Assembly (NCBI GenBank): GCA_024403855.1
Contig: JAKSRC010000006.1
Span: 1-64,000 of the forward strand
Source of the DNA: Saccharofermentans sp.
GTDB lineage: Bacteria; Bacillota; Clostridia; Saccharofermentanales; Saccharofermentanaceae
Direction of reading: 5' to 3'
Length of the DNA: 64,000 bases
In this document: positions 53,190 through 60,554 of the stretch, piece by piece
Numbering within the stretch: the stretch's first letter is position 1
Layout: each line of letters opens with the position of its first letter
Program-made: the position numbers and the translations under genes
The notes under the pieces: generated by a model
What the model saw: only the letters and a program-made list of their open reading frames with translations
Databases searched by the model: none
What the model was told of the DNA's origin: nothing

Positions 53190-54122
53190 TCAGATATCTG
53201 TAACAAGCTTGAAAACAGCCGTATTCGCATAAGTAAGCGGATCCGTATGCATGAAGAAAACTTTCGAATCAACAGGCGCATACAATGTTTCCATCAAGGT
53301 TCCTTCATAAGGATGAACAATATTTGCGAGCGGAGTTCCTTCTTCTACAGTCTCACCAACTGATACAAGAGGTTCGAAAATTCCTGATTTGGCAGTACGA
53401 ACACTTACCATATCCGTGTCAGCAATCACTTTAGATTCTTTTTTAATGCTTCCCGCCTGATACTTAACGATTCCAAGCGCTGACAAGAATTTCATAACGC
53501 TGAGAACTGACTGGCCTGCAGACTTTCGATCAATCGTCGTTGTGGAAGTGGTATAGAAGCTGAACGCTTCGGTGTCCCATACCTGCCAGTTGTAATTCAA
53601 TGTCGTAGTATCATACGGTCTGACTTTTCTAAGCACCACATACGGCATTTCAAACTTAAGAGCAGTTTCGATTTTGCTGTATCCTTCATCCATCATTCGC
53701 ACATGCGGGATAAATTCGCCAGGCATATAGAAAGATGTGAATTGAATACCGTACTTATAATCCATAATCTCCTTGAATACGCCGTCAGCAATTCTCTGTG
53801 TCGTCTCACCCAGATCATAACCAGGGAACATACGGTTAATATCAGTATTATCAATTGGCCAGAAACGCTTCTGGATATTTAATGAATACGGATTGCAGCT
53901 CGGGATAATGAGGATCTTGTGTCCCGCAGTAATTCTTCCCTCTTCTTCAAGCTGTTGAAACTTCTTTACAAGCTGCGAACAGCAGTATAACTGCTGCACC
54001 TCATTACCACGCATTGTACCCACAATACAAACGCTTTTCTTGCCTTTACCAAACTCATATCCGGTTACACGGAAATTATCACGGTATAAACCTTTTAATT
54101 CATAAATAACTTTCTTTTTCAT
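53190..54122 (-). CDS. Degenerate M14/AspA-AstE-like protein (pseudoenzyme)
   Basis: A 310-residue paralogue of the next upstream gene. The fold markers GxxxGNE (35-41) and DINRMFPG (94-101) are kept, as is a C-terminal barrel domain. The zinc His of the first motif is Arg38, the DxH motif reads QFT (Gln127, Thr129), and the catalytic ExG segment is lost (TTSTTT). It should therefore lack hydrolase activity. It may bind ligand or regulate its active partner. Its start overlaps the partner's stop by 4 bases (ATGA). Family call firm; inactivity is inferred from residues. Confidence 0.85.
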   Translation of the reverse strand: MKKKVIYELKGLYRDNFRVTGYEFGKGKKSVCIVGTMRGNEVQQLYCCSQLVKKFQQLEEEGRITAGHKILIIPSCNPYSLNIQKRFWPIDNTDINRMFPGYDLGETTQRIADGVFKEIMDYKYGIQFTSFYMPGEFIPHVRMMDEGYSKIETALKFEMPYVVLRKVRPYDTTTLNYNWQVWDTEAFSFYTTSTTTIDRKSAGQSVLSVMKFLSALGIVKYQAGSIKKESKVIADTDMVSVRTAKSGIFEPLVSVGETVEEGTPLANIVHPYEGTLMETLYAPVDSKVFFMHTDPLTYANTAVFKLVTDI

Positions 54123-55066
54123 TTCTTATAAGCCTCCTTTCGAAGAAGTCTTCCAACTAATGAACCTTCGTCAACAATTGGATACTCACGAATGGTAAAC
54201 AAAATTCCATCCACAGGAGACTTAATCTCATCCAACACTTTTCCGCTAAGCGGATCGATGATCTTTCCGATTACATCACCGGTTTTCAATTCCTCCCAAT
54301 GATGAACTTCAGGAACGAACAGTCCGCCAACACTGGCATTCAAATAGCTGACATCATCCGGATCACTTGAAATGATCGGAGTTCTTGGCTTTTTGGTTTT
54401 TCCGGTCCATATTCCGAGTTTTTTCATCAAAGAGAAAATACCATCTGTTAACTGATTGCCATATTCCTTGGTAATACGCATTCCAACGCCCATCTCAACT
54501 ACAAGACAGGGTGTACCGGTGCTATTCAAACTATATGCAAATGTAGACTCTAAAACCGTACTGGCTCCATGAACCCAGACAAAATCTACATTAGACGCTT
54601 TAGCAAAAGGCACGAGCGTATCTTCATGCAATTCGTTAATTCGAATCTGCGGAATCTCAGTAAGGTAAATATTGCTGGCATGAATATCAATGACCAGATC
54701 AGAACCTGATACATCTTTCAGAATATCGGCCGCAAGGTATTCCGTCATATTTCCTTCTATATTTCCCGGAAACAAACGGTTCATATCCAAGTCAAATGCC
54801 GGGATACCTCTGGTAATAGAATCTATTCCAAGAGGATTAATTGCAGGATAAATATCGACGATTCCCTTTAAATTTCCAAAAGCTTCCTCGATACGTCTTG
54901 CAACTTCAAAGCATACATATTGGCCTTCCAATTCATCGCCATGAATTCCGGTAACAATACTTATTCGCTTCATTCCCTTTATTTTTTCTTTGGGTTGAAT
55001 ACGGCGTTTCTTAATCGCCAATGTCTCATCAACAGGAAGCCCTACTGATACCACCGTTTTAATCAT
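54119..55066 (-). CDS. M14-like succinylglutamate desuccinylase/aspartoacylase-family hydrolase
   Basis: A 315-residue zinc-dependent amide hydrolase. Zinc ligands His42 and Glu45 (GIHGDE) and His129 (IDIHAS), the substrate-binding DLDMNR (92-97) and catalytic Glu191 (VVEMG) are all present. A C-terminal beta-barrel (ASVGGLFVPEV...SPVDGILFTI) resembles that of AstE. It may cut an amide or N-acyl bond in a product of the neighbouring ATP-grasp. AAGGA lies eight bases before the ATG; it lies 2 bases after the transglutaminase gene. Substrate unknown. Confidence 0.9.
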   Translation of the reverse strand: MIKTVVSVGLPVDETLAIKKRRIQPKEKIKGMKRISIVTGIHGDELEGQYVCFEVARRIEEAFGNLKGIVDIYPAINPLGIDSITRGIPAFDLDMNRLFPGNIEGNMTEYLAADILKDVSGSDLVIDIHASNIYLTEIPQIRINELHEDTLVPFAKASNVDFVWVHGASTVLESTFAYSLNSTGTPCLVVEMGVGMRITKEYGNQLTDGIFSLMKKLGIWTGKTKKPRTPIISSDPDDVSYLNASVGGLFVPEVHHWEELKTGDVIGKIIDPLSGKVLDEIKSPVDGILFTIREYPIVDEGSLVGRLLRKEAYKK

Positions 55067-55068
55067 CT

Positions 55069-55866
55069 TTATAATCCTTTCTCCGTGTCCTTCACTCTAA
55101 CATTAACGCTCTGCGTGTGAAGTCCGCCACCATGCATGATTCCTCTGTTGATCATACAATCTCTTGCATCGCGGCCATGACCGATCTTGATATACTCATC
55201 ATTTACCAGCTTATTATTCGCCGGATCTATTCCATACCACTTATTGTCGTCAAGGAACTCTACCCAGGCATGGCTCACCCCTTCACCGATAATAAATCCG
55301 GTTACATACCTGGCCGGAATTCCGGCCAAATGTAATAACGATATCAAAATATGTGCGTAATCCTGGCACACCCCACAGCCCTGCTCAAATGCTTCCTCAG
55401 CATATGTGTCAATTTGTGTTGAGCCGGTTCGATACTCAAAAGACTGAGACAGCAGTTTCATGATCTGAGTTGCTTTATCAAATGTACACGCATTTATGTC
55501 CTTTATCTTTTCGATATAGAAATCTCTAATTGCTTTACCCGCGACATTTAAGCCATGAGGATGTGCAAACACCATTGCCAGATTCTCATCTATGTCTTCC
55601 TCACAGTTCGACAATTCAGTGGTAGCAAAGCCATCAATTTCATAACGAAAAAACGTATGCGGTTTGAAGTTCGCGCCCCAAATCTGCGTATTATTAAAAC
55701 CATCCTTGCCCCACTGATAACCAACATCGGGCTGCAAAGTTATTTTAATATCTTCGATCTTCTGTCTTAATGTATCTACAGGAATACACTTAATCGTAAA
55801 ATTACAGGTAGAAACTTCGGTTGAATATTCAATCTGCATTTCATAAGTAAAATGAAGCTTCTTCAT
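55069..55866 (-). CDS. Transglutaminase-like cysteine protein
   Basis: About 265 residues. The N-terminal beta-rich domain (1-120) is the bacterial transglutaminase-like N-terminal domain. The papain-fold core carries the triad Cys167 (GVCQDYAH), His199 (SHAWVE) and Asp214 (GIDPAN). Such proteins act as peptidases, amidases or transferases. This family is commonly linked to alpha-E and circularly permuted ATP-grasp genes, as here. The ATG at 55866 follows a moderate GGTGG site; an earlier GTG lies within it. The gap to the alpha-E gene is 30 bases. Confidence 0.92.
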   Translation of the reverse strand: MKKLHFTYEMQIEYSTEVSTCNFTIKCIPVDTLRQKIEDIKITLQPDVGYQWGKDGFNNTQIWGANFKPHTFFRYEIDGFATTELSNCEEDIDENLAMVFAHPHGLNVAGKAIRDFYIEKIKDINACTFDKATQIMKLLSQSFEYRTGSTQIDTYAEEAFEQGCGVCQDYAHILISLLHLAGIPARYVTGFIIGEGVSHAWVEFLDDNKWYGIDPANNKLVNDEYIKIGHGRDARDCMINRGIMHGGGLHTQSVNVRVKDTEKGL

Positions 55867-55896
55867 AAGCAACGCCACCCTTCACCGTTTTCCATA

Positions 55897-56559
55897 TCAG
55901 AAAACGGTCTCTACCTCATTAACCACCTCGTAATAATCAATACTATCTCCAGATACCAAATCAAGTATTCTCTGTAATTTCTCCTTATCATAATCTAATC
56001 CGCTTCGTTCAACACGAGGGATCATTCTATGAATCTCCCTGGAAATTTCTTTCTTTTCGACGCCGAGTCTTGCGTATAAGTCAATGCGTTCGATGCGCTT
56101 TCCTGCTTTGATGATATTTCTTATGTTCTGGCTGTCGATCAGATCATCAACCGTTCCATAAAACGCCATAATATTATCGTTAACCTTCTGCAATTCAATC
56201 AACGGTGACTTGCTGGTAGCTGCTTTATTCATTTCATAAATAGCAAGCTGAATGTACGCAAGACATTCAGAACCAATGCTCTCACGAAGTACGATCGCAT
56301 TATCGTATGCTCTGTTCAGGTTGCTGATAATTGAATCTGACAGTTCAGCATCAAACGGATATCTTTTTACAAAATCATTCTTATCGCTATAAACATTAGG
56401 AATATCTATGCTTTTGCAAAAATCAACATAACTGTCTGCGATACCGTCAATCAAGCAGTCAAAGCTCTTCGAAAACATTCTGAGCGTCGTATATACGCGC
56501 TCCGTGTACCTTCCAAGCCAGTAAAGGCGGTCAGCCTGTTCTATCGAGATAATACCCAT
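55897..56559 (-). CDS. Alpha-E domain protein (DUF403/COG2307), short form
   Basis: A 220-residue all-helical protein. The N-terminal IEQADRLYWLGRYTERVYTTLR matches the alpha-E motif, with conserved Arg and Glu. Usual length is about 300, so the C-terminal portion is reduced. Alpha-E proteins accompany ATP-grasp amidoligases and are thought to be catalytic or scaffold partners. It overlaps the ATP-grasp gene by 19 bases, indicating tight coupling. Confidence 0.9.
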   Translation of the reverse strand: MGIISIEQADRLYWLGRYTERVYTTLRMFSKSFDCLIDGIADSYVDFCKSIDIPNVYSDKNDFVKRYPFDAELSDSIISNLNRAYDNAIVLRESIGSECLAYIQLAIYEMNKAATSKSPLIELQKVNDNIMAFYGTVDDLIDSQNIRNIIKAGKRIERIDLYARLGVEKKEISREIHRMIPRVERSGLDYDKEKLQRILDLVSGDSIDYYEVVNEVETVF

Positions 56560-57860
56560 GTGTCTTTAAAACCTCCTCCTTGAGATGAATTAACAATGAA
56601 CGAATCCGGATTTCTTGAAAAACGGGTAAGTCCGCTCTTCCATACCAATGGCTCATCAGCCGTAAGAACAAAAGCTCGCAAATCAGCCTTTCTTGGGATA
56701 GGCGCACCGTCTTCCAGAATGTCCAGATCCTGGAAATCAATTACTTCCTGAGCAATAAACCTTCTTGGTTCAGACTTTAACAATGTTACAAAGCTCTCTT
56801 TTTGCTCTTTCGTCATCTTATTTCCGAAAACGACTCCGTAGCCACCGGCTTCAGCAACATCCTTAAGTACTAAATTGTCAAAATTTTCGAGAACGTACTT
56901 CATATCATCTTCGTAGAAAGGAAGATATGTAGGAGCATTAGAAAGGATCGGTTCCTCTCCTAAATAGTACTTAATCATCTTAGGAACGAAATAATAAATA
57001 CCCTTATCATCAGCGACTCCGTTTCCGGGTGCATTGAGAAGTGCAACATTACCCTTCTTAAATACATCGTAAATGTGCGGGATTCCGATCAGTGACTCAG
57101 GATTGAAATTCATAGGATCGAGATATTCATCCGAAATTCTCCTATAAACGGCTCCAACTCGCTCAAGCTTTCCATCTGCCGCAATAAAGTATAATTTATC
57201 GTCCTTAACAACAAGTTCAGAACCATTTACCAGATGTGCACCTGTCTGCTCAGCCAGATAGCTGTGCTCAAAATACGCAGCGTTATAACGGCCGGGAGTG
57301 AGGATTACAGTATGTCCTCCGACATTTACATTGTCGAATGTTCTTCTTAACAGTTTTGCATAATCACGGTTATCTTCAATTTTCAAATCTTTGAATGTTT
57401 CCGGTGATGCGCGTCTGCACAATTCACGTGCGATCATTGGATAGGATGCTCCGGAAGGAACGCGAAGATTATCTTCCAAGATATACCAGATATCATCTTT
57501 TCCTTTTACCAGATCAATACCCGATATATGTGAATAGATTCCTTTAGGTGGTGTTGCGCCTTCGCATTCAGCCATGTAGCCACTGGAGGCGAAAATAAAA
57601 TCTTCAGGTATTACCCCATCCTTAACGATCTGCTTCTTTGAATAAATATCTTTTAGGAAAGCATTAAGAGCAACTACTCTCTGCTTCAATCCTCTCTCCA
57701 AATATGCATACTCTTCGGCTTCAATGATTCTTGGAATAGCATCGAACGGGAAAAGCTGTTCCTTGAAAACATTATTCTTATAAATACCGAATTTCACACC
57801 ATACCTGGCCAACAATTCATTGACTGTATCTGTGTGCTCCAACAACTCCAGATGTTTCAT
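56541..57860 (-). CDS. Circularly permuted ATP-grasp ligase
   Basis: About 439 residues of the DUF404/407 (COG2308) type. The N-terminal LFPFDAIPRIIEAEEYAYLERGLKQRV segment, ILEDNLRVPSGASYPM (metal/ATP region), GVADDKGIYYFVPKMI and LKDVAEAGGYGV are family hallmarks. Members are predicted to form amide or peptide bonds. AAGGAGG lies nine bases before the ATG at 57860. First gene of the ATP-grasp, alpha-E, transglutaminase, M14, M14 series. icd ends 117 bases upstream in the same direction with no clear terminator. Confidence 0.93.
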   Translation of the reverse strand: MKHLELLEHTDTVNELLARYGVKFGIYKNNVFKEQLFPFDAIPRIIEAEEYAYLERGLKQRVVALNAFLKDIYSKKQIVKDGVIPEDFIFASSGYMAECEGATPPKGIYSHISGIDLVKGKDDIWYILEDNLRVPSGASYPMIARELCRRASPETFKDLKIEDNRDYAKLLRRTFDNVNVGGHTVILTPGRYNAAYFEHSYLAEQTGAHLVNGSELVVKDDKLYFIAADGKLERVGAVYRRISDEYLDPMNFNPESLIGIPHIYDVFKKGNVALLNAPGNGVADDKGIYYFVPKMIKYYLGEEPILSNAPTYLPFYEDDMKYVLENFDNLVLKDVAEAGGYGVVFGNKMTKEQKESFVTLLKSEPRRFIAQEVIDFQDLDILEDGAPIPRKADLRAFVLTADEPLVWKSGLTRFSRNPDSFIVNSSQGGGFKDTWVLSR

Positions 57861-57977
57861 CGACACCTACCTCCTTTTATTAAACGCAGAGATAAAAAAC
57901 GGCTAAAAATGAATGACTTATAAATCAACGGAATAAATCAGTTGTTATCTGAGAATTCAGGGATCTACCGCCCCTCT

Positions 57978-59186
57978 TTATAGTGATTCTTCGAGTTTTT
58001 GCCTAATTGCCTGAATAAATCCCAAGCTATTAAGAACCTGCACATTTTCGAGAGAAGTAATCAATGCCAGATCCTTAGTCATCTTGCCTTCTTCAATCGT
58101 TTCAAGCGTAGCTTTTTCGAGCTTATCAGCAAAAGACTGCAAGTCCTTCAAACCATCTAACTCGCCTCTTTTTCTAAGTGCACCTGTCCATGCAAAAATG
58201 GTAGCAACCGAGTTAGTGGAAGTCTCTTCGCCTGCTAAATGCTTATAGTAATGACGCTGAACCGTACCGTGTGCAGCCTCATATTCATAGTCTCCATTGG
58301 GAGAAACAAGGACCGATGTCATCATCGCAAGTGAACCAAAAGCACTGGAAACCATATCTGACATGACGTCTCCATCATAGTTTTTGCAGGCCCAGATAAA
58401 GCCGCCCTTTGCCTTCATAACACGTGCAACAGCATCATCAATCAAAGTATAGAAATAAACAATTCCCGTTTCGTCAAACTTCGCTTTATATTCGTTATCA
58501 AAGATGTCCTGCATAACGTCTTTGAACGTATGGTCATATTTCTTGGAAATAGTATCTTTTGTTGCAAACCAGAGATCCTGCTTTGTATCAAGAGCATAGT
58601 TAAAGCATGCTCTGGCAAAGCTCTCTATGGATTTTTTTGTATTGTGAATTCCCTGAATAATTCCGGGGCCATTAAACTCATGTATTGTCTCGCTGATAAC
58701 GGTTCCGTCTTTTGCTCTGAACACGAGTTCCGCAGTACCTTCACCGGGAACGATAATCTCTGTGTTCTTATAAACATCGCCATAAGCGTGTCTTGCAAGA
58801 GTTATCGGCTTTTCCCAATTCTTTACACAGGGTTCAATTCCTTTTACAACGATTGGAGTTCTGAATACTGTACCATCGAGCATCGCTCTGATAGTTCCAT
58901 TTGGACTTTTCCACATCTCCTTGAGATTGTATTCAGTCATTCTCGCAGCATTGGGAGTAATCGTCGCGCATTTTACGGCAACGCCATATTTCTTTGTTGC
59001 ATTCGCGGAGTCAATCGTAACCTGGTCATTTGTCTCATTACGATACTGCAGACCAAGATCATAATATTCAGTCTTTAAATCTATAAATGGAAGCAATAAT
59101 TCGTCTTTGATGTACTTCCACAAGATTCTTGTCATTTCGTCGCCGTCCATCTCGACAAGCGGCGTCTTCATCGCGATCTTTCTCAT
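57978..59186 (-). CDS. icd: NADP-dependent isocitrate dehydrogenase (eukaryotic-like subfamily)
   Basis: Oxidises isocitrate to 2-oxoglutarate with NADP. About 402 residues of the IDH2/cytosolic-type subfamily: [33 protein letters not shown] (substrate Ser/Arg), [13 protein letters not shown] and AHGTVQRHY (cofactor). The ATG at 59186 has GGGAG seven bases upstream; a longer frame would translate through a strong hairpin. No citrate synthase or aconitase is adjacent. 2-oxoglutarate could feed glutamate synthesis. Confidence 0.96.
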   Translation of the reverse strand: MRKIAMKTPLVEMDGDEMTRILWKYIKDELLLPFIDLKTEYYDLGLQYRNETNDQVTIDSANATKKYGVAVKCATITPNAARMTEYNLKEMWKSPNGTIRAMLDGTVFRTPIVVKGIEPCVKNWEKPITLARHAYGDVYKNTEIIVPGEGTAELVFRAKDGTVISETIHEFNGPGIIQGIHNTKKSIESFARACFNYALDTKQDLWFATKDTISKKYDHTFKDVMQDIFDNEYKAKFDETGIVYFYTLIDDAVARVMKAKGGFIWACKNYDGDVMSDMVSSAFGSLAMMTSVLVSPNGDYEYEAAHGTVQRHYYKHLAGEETSTNSVATIFAWTGALRKRGELDGLKDLQSFADKLEKATLETIEEGKMTKDLALITSLENVQVLNSLGFIQAIRQKLEESL

Positions 59187-59202
59187 AAGATTTCTCCCTT
59201 CG

Positions 59203-59251
59203 ATATGAATTTGGCTCAGTTCTTCCAACTTCGAGAACACCAAATTCATAT
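59203..59251 (-). promoter_or_regulatory. Large leader hairpin or operator before icd
   Basis: A perfect 12-bp inverted repeat ATATGAATTTGG/CCAAATTCATAT (59240-59251 with 59203-59214) encloses a second 5-bp stem GTTCT/AGAAC (59234-59238 with 59219-59223) and a 10-base loop. It ends three to four bases before the icd ribosome site. It could be a translation-control hairpin or a DNA operator. Confidence 0.7.
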
Positions 59252-59460
59252 TGGTTTTTTCTTACAGAAACATCATATTCACCATCTATGTTTCAGATGT
59301 TACAACATCTCCGGAAACAGTGTAATCATAAACATACTCTAATCATTTTCCCTTCCACAGCACTTTTGTTGTATATCTTGATATATAAACTACTTTTGAA
59401 ATTCGCTAATCCGTATGCAATAATTTTTATTAGCGCGCTAAATATCGCCTACAAAAAAGA

Positions 59461-59487
59461 AATGCCAGGAATCAACCTGGCATTTTT
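59461..59487 (-). terminator. Terminator of the RelA/SpoT-domain gene
   Basis: AAATGCCAGG/CCTGGCATTT stem, TTGATT loop, followed leftward by CTTTTTTG, 20 bases after the stop at 59507. T-rich on the other strand as well. The 200 bases between it and the icd hairpin hold no recognisable gene. Confidence 0.88.
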
Positions 59488-59506
59488 AATTTATCTGTAT
59501 TTCGAA

Positions 59507-60496
59507 TCAGTCGACGATGTCATTCTGGAATCTAGAAAGATGTTCGAACGGCAAGATCAGTCTTCCTCTGAAAAGGCCGCAGCCGTCATTAACTACGCTA
59601 TTGTTGATCGCGCCAAACATATTTACATTCACATCAGCCAGATTAAGATCATGAAGCTTGACTGACCTCTCATATGCCTCATCGAAAACAGGATACTCGC
59701 CATACGGGATATCATCTCTTCGAGATCTCTCCTTGGCCTGTCTTTTCTCATATCCCAAATGATTTGCCGGACCGATTTCAGCAAAATCGTCCATTTCCTT
59801 TGTTCTGAGCTGAACCTCAATATAACTTCTCGAAATATTGTCGTATAAAGTTATATGAAGCGACTGATATCCTGTTGAGTTCGGATTTTCGATGTAATCA
59901 CGGTAATACTGTCTGAGTTCAGGATTAAGCCTGTCGGAAAAATTCGCTGCTTTCATATCAGAAGGCTGGACGCTAAATCCTCTTTCCTCCAAAAATTCCG
60001 GCAGGAAATTTGCAACCTTATAAAGATAATCCAGCTCGATATCGTTCCTGTTCTCGCCTTCCTTTATATGGCACTGCGGCATCGATACAACTATTCTGTA
60101 TGCAATCAGATCCCTAAAGCAGTTCAGCTTCTGCTTAAGTTTTTCAACCGAAGGGAATTCTTTGTTTTGGGTGTAGTAGTCATGCACATATTCGACTATA
60201 TAGCCGTTGAACTTTTCTTCTGCACGGATCAATGATTTAATACGGCCTTTAAAAGTAAATGCGAGGAATGGATATTCCTTTGCCATATATTTATATAATT
60301 CCCTTATTCTCTGTGACTGAGAAGTAAGGAATTCGTTATGCTCCAATATATCGATCTGCTGAAGCAGAAAATTACAATGAACCATATCTATCGGGTTATG
60401 GTTCTCTGTTGAATTCTTCTTCAGATCAGCTGCATACTTATGCAATATCTTTAGAACTGTATCTCCGGAAAACAAATAGTCGTTTAAAAGTATCAT
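59507..60496 (-). CDS. RelA/SpoT-domain protein, possible alarmone synthetase
   Basis: A 329-residue protein with a RelA/SpoT synthetase domain at about 80-250. Seen are KGRIKSLIRAEEK (Arg85, Lys87, Lys95), FRDLIAYR (metal Asp129), TGYQSLHI (Tyr210, His214) and EVQLRT (Glu227). The Ser that normally lies between Lys87 and Lys95 is Arg91, and the Asn before GYQS is Thr. There is no HD hydrolase, TGS or ACT domain. The N-terminal 75 residues and the last 80 are unlike typical small alarmone synthetases (about 210-260 residues). It may make (p)ppGpp or a related nucleotide, or be a toxin-type member; no antitoxin-like neighbour is seen. Single gene. Confidence 0.85.
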   Translation of the reverse strand: MILLNDYLFSGDTVLKILHKYAADLKKNSTENHNPIDMVHCNFLLQQIDILEHNEFLTSQSQRIRELYKYMAKEYPFLAFTFKGRIKSLIRAEEKFNGYIVEYVHDYYTQNKEFPSVEKLKQKLNCFRDLIAYRIVVSMPQCHIKEGENRNDIELDYLYKVANFLPEFLEERGFSVQPSDMKAANFSDRLNPELRQYYRDYIENPNSTGYQSLHITLYDNISRSYIEVQLRTKEMDDFAEIGPANHLGYEKRQAKERSRRDDIPYGEYPVFDEAYERSVKLHDLNLADVNVNMFGAINNSVVNDGCGLFRGRLILPFEHLSRFQNDIVD

Positions 60497-60554
60497 GCTG
60501 CCTCCACAGCAATCTAAAATATCATAATGTGCATGTATTCTTCAATGCGCAAAT

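Noticed and set aside
59288..59665. 125-residue rightward frame between icd and the RelA/SpoT-domain gene
   Set aside because: No ribosome site, and its second half lies opposite the RelA/SpoT coding region and the terminator.
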